Shown here piece after piece: positions 1 to 9,336 of a stretch of DNA of 64,000 bases (the stretch's first letter is position 1; every line of letters begins with the position of its first letter). This DNA comes from Strix aluco. Taxonomy: Eukaryota > Chordata > Aves > Strigiformes > Strigidae. The notes beneath the pieces are model-generated. The model did no database searches. It saw only the letters and a program-made list of their open reading frames with translations, and was not told where the DNA came from. A program made the translations under genes and the position numbers. The stretch covers positions 90,053,994 through 90,117,993 of the forward strand of contig NC_133932.1 of NCBI RefSeq assembly GCF_031877795.1, written 5' to 3'.

Positions 1-818
1 TGCTTTTGTCCGTAGGAGTTTGAAAAATCTCTAAGGCAAGACAATGTCTTTCTGTAGAACACCCTGAAGCCTGTTATTGCCGTCAGAGCAAACATCTCTA
101 GCACAATGGTGGGAGATGAGACTTCAGATTTGGTGTTTGACTGAAAGATACAATCAACATGATTTGGAGTGTGAATACAAACTGCAAGATAAATTTGGAG
201 CAGCAGCAGCTGACATTGCAGGGAAAAGGTTCTCCCTGTGATGCAACATATGCTGATACCATAAGGAAATAAATCTTATCTTGTTACAAAAGAAAAAGAA
301 ATGCACTCCAAATAAACCCTATACAAGTCTGGGAGACGCACTCTTGTAATCAATGGGATCTTGCTTTGGCTCTCAAGCTCTTAAGGCTCTCAAGGGCAGG
401 ATATCCTTCATCACATGCAACAGAGGAAAAAATACTGAGGAAAAGACAAATGTAAGTGAAAGTTGATTGCCTCTTTCACTAAACACTTAGGGACTTTACA
501 TATTCCTTACGTATTTTCTTTCAATAACCATTGGATAAAACAGAGGAAAACTGCAGGTAGAAGAAACCTGGCGTTCCTTATAGAGCTACACGACTTGTCT
601 TTCCCCTCTTTCCCTTCCTTCTTCTGTCTTCTTCCCCCTTTAAGTCAGCTAGCTATCAGGTTTCTGCAAAAATTTGTTAACAATCTATGAGTATGTTTAT
701 GACTGCTGTATATCACACTGAACCCAGCGTTAGTGTGTGTCGACATAATCTTTGATTTGTCTGTTCTATCTAGTTCCTTAAGCGAAGTGGTGAGGAGCAC
801 AAAATCTTGAACAGATCT
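1..818. other. Non-coding flank, nothing recognised
   Basis: AT-leaning sequence without a recognisable gene, repeat consensus or long open frame. The longest open stretch (463-690, plus) has no family resemblance and ordinary intergenic composition. I see no feature here. Confidence 0.5.
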
Positions 819-984
819 TGTGGTGGGTTGACCTTAGCTGGCTCAGACACCCACACACTGCCCTCTCACTCACCCTCCTCAACAGGACAAGAGGGAGAAA
901 ATAAGATGAAAAAGATTTAGGGTTGAGATAAAGCCAGGGAGATCACTTACTCATTACTGTTAGGGATAAACTAAGCTTGACTTG
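819..984 (+). repeat. Avian ERV LTR-like fragment
   Basis: The segment begins TGTGGTGGGTTGACC and continues through a GAGAAAATAAGATGAAA-like block, GGTTGAGATAAAGCCAGGGAG and ATCACTTACTCATTACTG to CTTGACTTGGGGA. From memory this order of blocks matches the 5' part of a long terminal repeat that is widespread in bird genomes. It is truncated on the right, where CR1 sequence begins at about 985. No retroviral coding sequence is visible beside it. The family name and exact ends need a repeat library. Confidence 0.5.
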
Positions 985-1600
985 GGGAGAGCAGTGACGA
1001 GTGGCATTCCTCAGGGGTCGCTGTTGGGAACAGTGATGTTGAACATCATTGTTGGTGACATGGACAGAGGGATTGAGTGCATCCTCAGCACGTCTGCTGA
1101 TGACACCAAGCTGCGTGAGAATGTGATGACATGCTGGAGGGAAGGGATGTGCCATCCAAAGGGACCTGGACAGGCTGGAGAGGTGGGCCTGTGCAAACCT
1201 CATGAAGCTCAGCAAGGCCAAGTGCAAGGTCCTGCACATGGGTCGGGGCAATTCCATGCACAAATGCAGGCTGGGCAATGAGTAGATTGAGAGCAGCCCT
1301 GCGGAGAAGGACTTGGGGGTATTGGCGGATGGAAAACTGACTGTGAGTCAGCCATGTGTGTCCCCAGCCCATCAAGCCAGCTGTATTCTGGGCTGCACCA
1401 AGAGAAGTGTGGCCAGCAGGTCGAGGGAGGCGATTCTCTCCCTCTACTCCACTCTCGTGAGATGCCACCTGGAGTACTGTGTCCAGCTCTGGGGCCCATC
1501 AGTCAATGCTTTGTGTGCCCAGCAGCTGCTGGGCATGAAGCGTTGGGATATGGCCAGGCAAAGAAGACAAGGTGGAGTGTGACAGCTCCCCTGGGTTGCA
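985..1600 (+). mobile_element. CR1 LINE fragment (reverse transcriptase region), decayed
   Basis: Plus-strand translation gives CR1 reverse-transcriptase signatures: GIPQGSLLG near 1000, then a degraded active-site block reading SADDTKL, followed by RT thumb and C-terminal CR1 phrases (LYSTLVRCHLEYCVQLWGP) near 1440-1500. The frame shifts between these blocks and stops interrupt it, so it is a dead copy. It is inserted directly after the LTR-like fragment and lacks both the 5' endonuclease region and a clear 3' tail. Confidence 0.85.
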
Positions 1601-1795
1601 AAGGCCTTGTTACAGTGTGTTCGCCACACATGGGGGGCATCACCTACAGCTTATTTTCCAGTCCTGTACAGGACAATTTTTTTAAGTTGTTGAGATCCCC
1701 AAAACTTAAAATTTAATTACTTACCTATTGCTACCTATAATCAGTACATTTCTGCTTGGATTGCTAATTTCAGACTAGTGGGTTATGATCCCAAT

Positions 1796-1878
1796 TCCCA
1801 TCAGGGAGGGAAGGGAAGGGAAGGGGAGGGAAGGGGGAAGGGGGAAGGGGGAAGGGGAGGGGAGGGGAGGGGAGGGGA
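1796..1878 (+). repeat. (GGGAA/GGGGA)n polypurine microsatellite
   Basis: About 80 nt of nearly uninterrupted purines on the plus strand, built from GGGAA, GGGGGAA and GGGGA units. It changes from AAGGG-type to GGGGA-type units toward its right end. Runs of 3-5 G at short spacing could form G-quadruplex or triplex structures. Confidence 0.95.
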
Positions 1879-2149
1879 CTCATCTAGATACTGAGACTGA
1901 CACCGAGACTGCCATATACATTTGACACTTTACTTCTGCAAAGAAACAGTAAGACATTTTAGAAAGAAGGACATATGAAGAAATGTTAAGGGCTGCAGAC
2001 AGTCCGTACAATGTATTCCAGCAAAGGCAATGGCAATAGGCCCATGTCGGTTGTTCAGTCCGATTACAAACAAATCACTCTGTCAGTACTCAGATTTGAG
2101 GCAGCTTTGTTTGCAGACGGCTGGGATGCCTGCAATCATCTCCAAACGG

Positions 2150-2240
2150 CATTTAAATAATTATTTAAATATAAATATAATTTATATTATATTAATATTA
2201 ATATAATTTATATTATTTAAATATAAACATAACTATTTAT
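2150..2240. repeat. AT-rich near-palindromic tract
   Basis: Almost pure A/T sequence containing ATTTAAATAATTATTTAAAT and several TATATTA/TAATATTA blocks that pair with one another. It could extrude a cruciform. It is flanked by sequence of ordinary composition. Confidence 0.8.
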
Positions 2241-3184
2241 TAAGTGCTTTGGTTGCGCTATGCCTTGGGACATCCATGCTACGGAAAAGCGAATGGGGCA
2301 CGACGTTCTATTGCAATGTGTTAGCAGAGGCTCTGAGTCTGTATCAAGCACCAGCAAACAGACAGCTGCGTGTACAATAGCACCGTCGACTCCGCTTGGT
2401 AACTGCGGACCAAACGCTGATCGGCAGTTCTCAGTTAGCCACAGAGGCAGGCAAATGGACGGCAGGGAAATGGTAAGAAAGACCACACTAAGGTCTCGAC
2501 AGCTGACGTTTCTCCCTTTTGAGTACCTAGGGATTTTTCTTTTCCCAAAAATGATGTAGGGATTTTCTTTCTAAATCCCCTCGGTTTTGCCATAGTGCAG
2601 AGCTCCGAGCAGTTAGGACTTGAATTCCTTAGGGCCACAATTGCTGCGGGTAACAAGCGAGGGTTTGGCGGTGAAGAGAAGATGGCATTGCCTCTGGACC
2701 ACTTCAGACGCCAGCCGGGAGAGTTGCACCTGAATTTGCGTGCTCTGCTGACCCCTGCACAATCATTGCTAGACCTGCAGAGCAGCCGTGCCATTTCTTG
2801 CCCCTGTTGTGGCTGGCACTTGTGTTTTCCCTTCTGAAAGGCGCTCGACGCCGTTAGACATCGTAGAGGGCTGAAGTGTCAAAACAGTAGAGGCTGTTTA
2901 AGTACTTGGAGCTTTGGGAAAAGCTGGTTTCAAAACTCCAGTTCTGACGGACAGACGGACGGAAAGGGGTGTGTTTGCCTCAGTCCAGAGAGAGCGGATC
3001 TGCAGGAGCAGGTGCAAGAAAGGGATGTTTTCTGTAGCTGATCTGAGTTCTCAAGCTCTTGGAAACTGCCAGCTAGTCATGTTTGAGCCGGAAGGATAAG
3101 AAAGGACATTCTGCTGTGTGCTGCATACAAGTACTTGCACCGACCAAAGAGCTGCAGCGGGTGCTCCCTGCTTGGACTCAGCAA

Positions 3185-3230
3185 GTTGGTTCGGCATCTG
3201 TCTGCCAAGAATGGGCAGCTGTAAATAAAA
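3185..3230 (+). repeat. LTR-like motif, copy A
   Basis: A 46-nt block, from GTTGGTTCGGCATCTGTCTG to a TGTAAATAAAA end, recurs at 3570-3615 with 39 of 46 identical bases. The AATAAA-like end and position after a promoter-length segment would suit the R/U5 border of an LTR, but this identity is inference. Confidence 0.45.
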
Positions 3231-3569
3231 ACACGCTGGAGTAATTCCATGCTCCTGTCTGCTGCCCGTCTGCATGTTCTTTTAGAAATTATTTTCTCTT
3301 TCCTTCCTGACCTTCACAGGTTTATGAGGTATGCAGCTGCATGCCAATGGCAGGCCAATACTTTTCTAGAGTTTAGTTGCATTTTTTAAAGGTGCAGTGC
3401 TTCGCTCCTGTACACATAGAGCAGTGCAGCTCTGCTGGCACGACCCACCTTCTTGACACACACTCACAAATGTCACAAGGAAGTTGTGTGACAAGCTACC
3501 ATTCTTCATCTGCATTCACCAGTGTCTTTGTGTCATCTCCTCTAATCCGTGGACTCTGACAACATCCAT

Positions 3570-3615
3570 GTTGGTTCAGCATCTCTCTGCCGAGAGTGAG
3601 CAGTTGTAAGTAAAA
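3570..3615 (+). repeat. LTR-like motif, copy B
   Basis: Second copy of the 46-nt block at 3185-3230, with seven substitutions. Flanking sequences outside the block diverge quickly, so the two copies are old or belong to different subfamilies of one repeat. Confidence 0.45.
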
Positions 3616-4290
3616 CCTGGAGGGTTTTCTAGTGTGGAGCAGCCTGGCCAGCACGTCCCTCCTGTCCCTCCCAGACGACATGCACTGCCACGTGTAAGAT
3701 GCTCCCCGTAATCTGAAGTTCCCATGCCAGCTCCCCTCCTGGGGAGATGTGCCGGCTGGTGGGCACTGGCTGACGGAGCTGGGCAGTGAGCCAGCAAGGC
3801 CTCCTGCGAGGGCTGGGATGGCTCTGAGGGCGGTGCGGGGCCGCTGCGGCTCAGCGGTGCGCGACTGCAATCTGCTGGCCAGCGCAGAAGGGCACGGCGC
3901 CTCTCTCCTCGCCTCCGCCGAGGTGGTGCTGGGGCTGCGTCGTGTCCCTGGAAGCCCAGGCATCAGAGCTCGTTGGGGAACCCAAGCAGCAAAAATAGAT
4001 GGTCCCCTACAAGGGCAGAGTCAGAAAGCGCTGGTGAAACCATGAGGGCAGGAACAGGCGTGACTTTGTTGCCCGTGTTTTGGGGAGTCCAATGAAAAAG
4101 GGGTCGTTCCTGGCACCGGAGAGAGAACCCTTACTGGCAGCGACTCCGGTGTTGCTTTGGCCCCTTCTCAACACCTGCGATGCCCTCAGGGCACGGCAGG
4201 TTGACAGAGATGTGCAGTGCCCCCTTGCCAGGCAGTAGGGCTCGGCAGGGAGCCCCCGGGGAGCTGGGATGGGGTCCTTTCCAAAACCCG

Positions 4291-4314
4291 AGCAGCAGCA
4301 GCAGCAGCAGCAGC
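4291..4314 (+). repeat. (AGC)8 trinucleotide run
   Basis: Eight uninterrupted AGC units in non-coding sequence. Confidence 0.95.
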
Positions 4315-5414
4315 CCTCACTGTCCCACACTAAAATGGCAGGTTGGCAGGCAAACCATGCTCTTTTTTGATTTTTTTAAGGTTTGGGTTCTTTTTTTCTT
4401 CCCCCAGTTTCCTCAGGTGAAACGTGAGTTTTTCAGCAGTGCCAATATCTCAGTGTCTACAGCTCTTTGGAACAACTCCTTACTGCGTCTTTGGGATTCA
4501 GGCAGCACCAGTGTGCTAGGATTGCCAGCTGGCATGAACAGAAAAGAGAGACTTTGCCTCTTTCTGTAGGTAGCGGGTCAAAGAGCTCAAAATGGTGAGT
4601 CTTGTGACCTTGCCGAGGTGTCTGCTCAGCCTTGCACGAACAAGCTTCAGCAAGTGCAAAAGGAGCACTGCCAACATACGCTGGAGCGGTATGTTTCTCC
4701 AGACCTACACGTTCTCCCAAGGGCAGGTGCGTGCTTCCTGTCTGGGGCCATCTCTGTGCACCTCGGAAAGACCTCCTATACTCAGAGCAGTGTTCAGTGC
4801 CTTTGGAAGATGGACAAGAGGGTCTGCTACACACCTGGGCTTCTCATTCATCTTACCTGCTCAGATTCCCTCAGTTGCCCATCCCTGAGAGCTCTGGCTC
4901 CAGCTTCCTCCTCTTCCTGCCTGGCTGCCCATCGCTCCCCTCTTCAGAGCTCGCTCTTCTCTTTCTGCTCTCTTGTGAAGAGCCTGGCAACCTTTCCATG
5001 CAATAGTATGGTTAGACAGGTAAAGCCATGATAAACATGAAACAATTCTGCTCTTCACCAAAGCTAGCTCATGTTACCTCCTCTCCCCAGACGAGCTCTT
5101 GAGGTGTTGGTTTTCTGGGGCAACAGGAGGCACCTGCAATGGAAAGGTGGAAGGTCACAGGTGGCAAGGACCTACCTGCCCAGTTGCTACCTCAGCTCCG
5201 AAAGGCAGATCCCTCGGATGGGTTTGCACAGCCCAGCTGAGCCAGTTCTGGCGGCATCACCGCCAAAGTGCAAGGGCCAACCTGCCTCAGCCTTACTCTG
5301 CGCTCTTGCAGAGCTGCAGGTTGGTGGATGATCTTGCTTGTCCCCGCGGCGGCAGCACTCCCCCTTCTGAGGGGGGAGGCTTTGGTCGTCACGCTGTTTG
5401 TGGCCCTGACATAC

Positions 5415-5540
5415 CTCTGCTGCTGCTGCTGCCAGCCCCGGTGCCAGCGGTGACTCATCCGATGTGCCGGCAAGCCCAGCCACCTCCTCCCCAAAGAGTT
5501 CCTCGTGGTGTTCAATGAGGAACTCCACCAGCTGCGTCAC
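5415..5540 (-). CDS. RhoGAP-like gene, exon 12 (last mapped)
   Basis: 126 bp encoding VTQLVEFLIEHHEELFGEE, the last RhoGAP helix, then a short tail with an Ala run made by a CTG/CAG repeat. A donor GCAGAG|gtatgt is present, but the frame also reads on without a stop to 5187, so this may instead be the terminal exon. Confidence 0.88.
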
Positions 5541-8500
5541 CTGCACACAGCAAACCATTGGTTTCCACCTAGGTGCGACAGCCTTTCCCACTGCTGAGCC
5601 TGGCTTCTGCGCAGCTGTGGGGCTGCTCTTGCCGGCAGCTCCCCCACAAGCGTTTGCTGAAGAGAAGAGGCAGCCAGGTACCTCTGAACAGCAAAGCTGG
5701 GGCGGGCCCAGAGGGCTGTAGCCGGCTGGTGAACAGAGCGTACCTTCCCCGTGGCCTGCACCAGGACGTCCAGGGGAAGGGTGTCCTCCTCAGCTGGGCT
5801 CAGGAGGTTTGGCCCCACGCAGATAGCCAGGTTGCCGGCAGTCATCCTGCTGGTGGCCGCGCTGCTGCTGATGTTTTGCAGCAGGGCCAGCAACTGTCTG
5901 AGCAGGACCAGGTTGGCCTTGGGCAACTTGCTGGCCACCCTGAGGGAACAGGACCACAACGTTAATACCGTAAGTGTTGTCAGCACAGGCCTCCCGGGCT
6001 GATCTCCCCCAAGCTCGCCGGAGGGAAGGCTCCCTGGCCACGCCTGCTCTCCAGCAGAGGGACTGCCTTTGCTGAGAGACGGCCGCCTCCCTCCTCCCTG
6101 CCTCCCCTTCTAGCAAGAGTCCCTTCGTGGAGCAACCCGCAATGCCTGCGGGCAGCGCTCCAAGGAGAGACGTGCTCTGCTGTGCCACTTGCCCCCAAAA
6201 CCCGACCCCACAACAGCAAGAGGCGGCTGGCAGAAAAAATGGGCGTTTCCAAGGAGGCCATCACTCTGCAGACAAGTGCCGGCCTCTGCCAGTCCCCGCG
6301 GAGCAGGCAGGCTGCTCGCCACACTTACTCTTTCAGTCCTGCCAGCTTCTCCTGCCTGCTGGTCTTCTGCAGGGCACTCATCCACTCCTCGTAGAGATGT
6401 GCCTCAAGGAGCTTGGAGGGGATCTTGCGGAGGAAGTCCTGCAATGCCAAGGGATGCGGGTGAGGACTTGACCACCACCGCCAGGAGCACAGGCAGCATC
6501 CCTGGCGCTCTGGCTGACGAGCAGGCAGCCGCGTTTTGGCTCCTGCTCTCGCAGGTGCCCACCAGCACCGATGGAGCTGGGAGCTGCCGGGCTCCAGATC
6601 AGCAGGGTTCACCTTCAAGATGACAGCCAGCACGCGCGCAGGCTGGCTTTCGAGGTGGACCTCCGCTCCACTGTCGAGGGCCTCGTGGAGCTCCCGCAAG
6701 GCGTGCTCGCTGGCTGCCAGCCGGAAGATCCCCTCCGTGGATGGCCCGTGCTGGTGCAGGAGAGCCAGCAGGTCCTGTGGGGCACAGAGGAGGAGAGTTG
6801 CTTGGCTGGAGAGAGGCCCTGGGGCAGGTGAACCTTCCTCAGGGCCAGGAGCGAGTCTGGATGATGGAGCGGTGGCTGGAGGTTGGGGACGTGGGGAGGA
6901 GCCAGCTTTGTCCCAGAGTCCCAGCCGGGGTCCCTCTGCTTGGGACGCCGCCTCTCCAGAGGAGCCAGCGGGGTGGGAATGCCCTGGCCAGGCTCGCTTA
7001 CCTGGATGGGCCGGGGCAGCGTGCCGTCCTGGCTGCAGAGAGCTGCCAGGGGCCGGCCAAAGAGAGCCCCGCTGCCGGCAGAGCCCGACGGCCTGGGCGC
7101 GCCTGCAGCGGCCGAGGTCCCTCGCCATGCGAAGGGCCAGGGCAGCCCCCTCCTCCTGCCGCGGGTCCCACCTGCTGTCAAGGGAAAGAGAGCAAAAAGC
7201 GCTGCATGAGAGCCACCGGGCGAGTGCTCCCGGACCCTCTCAGCGCTGTCCCCCCACCGCCGAGCGCAAGGGAGAGGCATCGTTTGGGAACAAGGGGTCC
7301 TGGGGGCTCAGCTATCTCCTGCATGGAGCGATGGGGATGGAGGTGCCCTGAGGGGAGGGCAGCAGCCCCACTGCAACATGCACGAGTGCCCGCCTGCCAG
7401 AGGAGGAGAGAAAGGCTGTCCTGCCCTCCTCTTCTCCAAACTCACCAGCCGAGGGGCCGTGTCCACCTTTCCCGCCAGCAGGGACGGGTGGTGGCCGCTG
7501 CTCTGCACCCGCCTGCAAGAAAGGCACCGTGCTCACCGAGCAGCCTCGCATCAGCAAGGGCCCCCGGTGAGCTGCAGCGGCCCCTGGCCATGTGTGAGAG
7601 AGAGGTGGGATGGCCAACATTGACCCCTGAACGATCCTGACCTTTGCCTGGCCCTCGACCAGCCTCTCCAGGCTGCTGGCGTGTAGTGTCGTCACCTGGG
7701 CAAGGGGAAGAGAGCAGAAGGTGAGAAGGGATGCACCCGATGCTGGGCTGGAGCAGCATCTGGGGGCAGAGCACAGACAGGAGGGACACTCACTGCCTTG
7801 TGGCGGCAGAGCTCCTTCATCAGGGCCTTGATGGAGGGCAGCTGGGTGACCCGGGCTCCCTCCACTCCTTCTGGTGGCCTGTGTATGGGCAAGGGGCAGA
7901 GAAAGAGCTGTGTGAGACCCAGGCTGCCTTTTCCCTCTCCTGCCAGCCCAGGGAGCACTTCTGAGCTGCCTCGAAGCAGCCGGGTACCACCTGGCAGTGG
8001 AGTGCAGAGCAGTGACAGCCCCAGGTGGGGCTGGGGCTGGGCAGGTGTTGGCTGGACAGAGCCAGGCAAAGCAGCTCTGCCAGCTCTGCCTGCTCAAGAG
8101 CTGCCTGCAGCCGTGGGGGCACCTCTCCCCAGCCTGGAGCATCCCCCGTGAGGTGAGCACGGGCCTCCCAGGCTGAACCGCCAGGCCGGGCTTACCCTTG
8201 GAGTGCGCTGACCCAGAGCTCCTTCTCCGCCCGGGAGCTGCAGAAAGAGAGGAGAAGCAGCCTGAGTGCCCGCTGCTCCCCAGCCTGCGGGCAGAGGCGG
8301 GCGCCGGCACAGCCCTGCCCCGTGGGGACGGCCACAGAGGCAGGACGAAGCCCCGTGGGGCAGGACAGAGGCGCTGCCCAGTCCCGCTGTGGCATGTGGC
8401 ACTGAGACTCACTGGAAGGTCAGGACGCACGAGCCGCAGGGCCAGACGAGGACAAGGGAGTTGGTGGTCTTGTCCTCCTCCTCCTCGGGGCCATCACCGG

Positions 8501-9255
8501 CCGCCCCTATCCTGCCGCTCAGCACCTGCAGCTGGCCCAGGGCCAGGCAGAGCTGAGGGCGTGGGGCGCTGCCACGTCTGCAGAGAGGAGTGGCAGGGAG
8601 TGACCTGAAGCTGGCTGAGCCCAGTGGCTCCCCTCTACTGCCCACCTGCCACAGGCACGGCCATGGGTGCCTCCAGCACCAGGGTGCCGGGGGCCTGGGG
8701 CTGCTGCTTGGGTGCCCCTGCCCTGGTGCCAGGGCCGGGGCTTGGGAGAAAAGGCAGTGGGGCTCTGCGAGTCTTACCTGGACTTGGCGATGACCAGGGT
8801 GTCCCTGGAGAGGAGGAGGTCCCTCTTCCTCGTCTCGCGGCCCTGGGTCACCCTCACACGCTGACGGAGCAGCGGCTCGGGTGACCCCGGGACAGGCCTG
8901 CAGTGCTGCTCGGGGTCAGGGTCGACCCTGCAGAGCAGACAGCGTCGGGCATGAGCAAGGCGGCTGCTGCGGGGCCCGGCTGTGCCGGCGTGTCCCCGAG
9001 CCGCAGGGGGAGCTCACCTGGAGCCACGGCAGCAGTTCACCTGGCCCATCCCGTCGAGGACACGAGAGGCCTCGCTCTGCACACTCTGGGGCTCAGGGCC
9101 GTGCTCCGACGGCCCGAGAGAGGCTTCCGCGGGGGTCCTGATGCTCTGCAGGTGCTGCTGGGCGAGACCCCACTACGACTGCGCTGGCACAGCACCGTCC
9201 CTGCAGGCACTGGGGGCCGTAGCCAGGGCAGCGCCGGGTCAACACAGAGGGACAT
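5415..9255 (-). CDS. PH-RA-RhoGAP protein, ARHGAP20/TAGAP-like, 12 exons
   Basis: Twelve minus-strand exons with GT-AG introns join in one frame: 9255-9041, 8927-8778, 8577-8413, 8237-8196, 7878-7794, 7695-7642, 7512-7446, 7174-7002, 6774-6613, 6438-6329, 5939-5744, 5540-5415 (1545 nt, 515 codons). Residues about 84-190 form a PH domain (DLLLSRDTLVIAKSR, NSLVLVWPCGSCVLTF, EKELWVSALQ). Residues about 205-259 are a reduced Ras-association-like part. Residues about 295-485 are RhoGAP, with arginine finger R335 in EGIFR, the LPKANLVLLR helix and N444 in MTAGNLA. This order is that of ARHGAP20. The family speeds GTP hydrolysis on Rho GTPases at membranes. The start ATG has A at -3; the frame stays open upstream to 9384, so the start is provisional. 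The C-terminus is unresolved and much shorter than mammalian ARHGAP20 (about 1190 residues). The paralogue name is uncertain. Confidence 0.85.
5744..5939 (-). CDS. RhoGAP-like gene, exon 11
   Basis: 196 bp encoding SKLPKANLVLLRQLLALLQN and MTAGNLAICVGPNLL, the core helices of RhoGAP that include the conserved asparagine. Ends at a codon boundary, donor GAAG|gtacgc. Confidence 0.95.
6329..6438 (-). CDS. RhoGAP-like gene, exon 10
   Basis: 110 bp encoding DFLRKIPSKLLEAHLYEEWM and the following helix of RhoGAP. The DFLR-IP block is characteristic of the family. Donor AAGA|gtaagt. Confidence 0.95.
6613..6774 (-). CDS. RhoGAP-like gene, exon 9 (arginine finger)
   Basis: 162 bp, exactly 54 codons. 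It contains HGPSTEGIFRLAAS, with the catalytic arginine finger of RhoGAP domains, and ends in the VLAVILK helix. Acceptor ccacag, donor GAAG|gtgaac. Confidence 0.95.
7002..7174 (-). CDS. RhoGAP-like gene, exon 8
   Basis: 173 bp. It encodes GRRRGLPWPFAWRGTS, equivalent to the basic FKRRRSIINWAFWRGSS stretch of ARHGAP20, and then the start of RhoGAP (ALFGRPLAALCSQDGTLPRP). Acceptor gacag, donor CCAG|gtaagc. Confidence 0.88.
7446..7512 (-). CDS. RhoGAP-like gene, exon 7 (degenerate RA remainder)
   Basis: 67 bp between ttgcag and |gtgagt. Its phases fit exons 6 and 8, and in that frame it gives a Gly/Pro-rich peptide (AGAEQRPPPVPAGG...) with no visible RA similarity. Another frame has no stop either, so the exon is real by its signals but its reading frame rests on phase alone. 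Confidence 0.6.
7642..7695 (-). CDS. RhoGAP-like gene, exon 6
   Basis: 54 bp encoding VTTLHASSLERLVEGQAK. It resembles the second strand and first helix of an RA domain (compare the TITVMNSDTANEVI region of ARHGAP20). The donor gtcagg is weak but usable. Confidence 0.8.
7794..7878 (-). CDS. RhoGAP-like gene, exon 5
   Basis: 85 bp encoding the linker and the first strand of the Ras-association-like region (PSIKALMKELCRHKA). It ends at a codon boundary with donor GGCA|gtgagt. Confidence 0.85.
8196..8237 (-). CDS. RhoGAP-like gene, exon 4 (PH C-terminal helix)
   Basis: A 42-bp micro-exon encoding SRAEKELWVSALQ, the terminal PH helix with its invariant tryptophan. Acceptor ctgcag, donor AAGG|gtaagc. 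Its phases fit both neighbours. Confidence 0.88.
8413..8577 (-). CDS. RhoGAP-like gene, exon 3 (PH middle)
   Basis: 165 bp. It carries the acidic loop EEEED followed by NSLVLVWPCGSCVLTF, the late beta strands of the PH domain. Donor is TTCCA|gtgagt. Confidence 0.9.
8778..8927 (-). CDS. RhoGAP-like gene, exon 2 (PH start)
   Basis: 150 bp between a ctgcag acceptor and the donor CCAG|gtaaga. It encodes the first beta strands of the PH domain, including the ETRKRDLLLSRDTLVIAKSR stretch (last codon shared with exon 3), which lines up with the corresponding ARHGAP20 segment. Confidence 0.88.
9041..9255 (-). CDS. RhoGAP-like gene, exon 1 (coding part)
   Basis: Encodes the basic, Ser/Pro/Arg-rich N-terminus (residues 1-71), which starts MSLCVDPALPWL. 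The donor is CCAG|gtgaac and the exon ends in phase 2, matching exon 2. There is no domain here. Its reality rests on phase compatibility and the ATG context, so it is the least certain exon of the model. Confidence 0.6.
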
Positions 9256-9336
9256 TGTGACCTCAACGGTCGTGCTGGGGGTGCTGGGGGGGGCGGGGCA
9301 CTGAGGGGCTCTCCCCAGGGTGCCCAAGTCTCTCTC

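Larger units (their letters stand above)
1879..5186. other. Intergenic stretch downstream of the RhoGAP-like gene
   Basis: GC content rises toward the right. I could not assign any exon with confidence. Several open frames exist (for example minus 3496-3963, 4457-4834 and 4861-5061), but none shows a recognised domain. The stretch includes the AT tract at about 2150-2240, an LTR-like motif pair near 3185 and 3570, and an (AGC)8 run at 4291-4314. Because the RhoGAP-like gene runs leftward and its relatives have long C-terminal tails, missing 3' exons or its 3' UTR could lie in the right half. Confidence 0.5.

Noticed and set aside
3496-4834. Minus-strand frames as C-terminal exons of the RhoGAP-like gene
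   Set aside because: I could not link any of them by phase, splice sites and homology, so they are left as an open question and not annotated.
6536-7640. Long plus-strand open frames (271 and 299 codons) across the RhoGAP-like exons
   Set aside because: They are shadows of the minus-strand gene in GC-rich sequence. They run across its introns and show no family resemblance.
7312-8430. A single 372-codon minus-strand frame spanning several RhoGAP-like exons
   Set aside because: It crosses well-supported splice sites and is in the wrong frame for the PH helix exon. Only the part in exon 7 coincides with the spliced reading frame.
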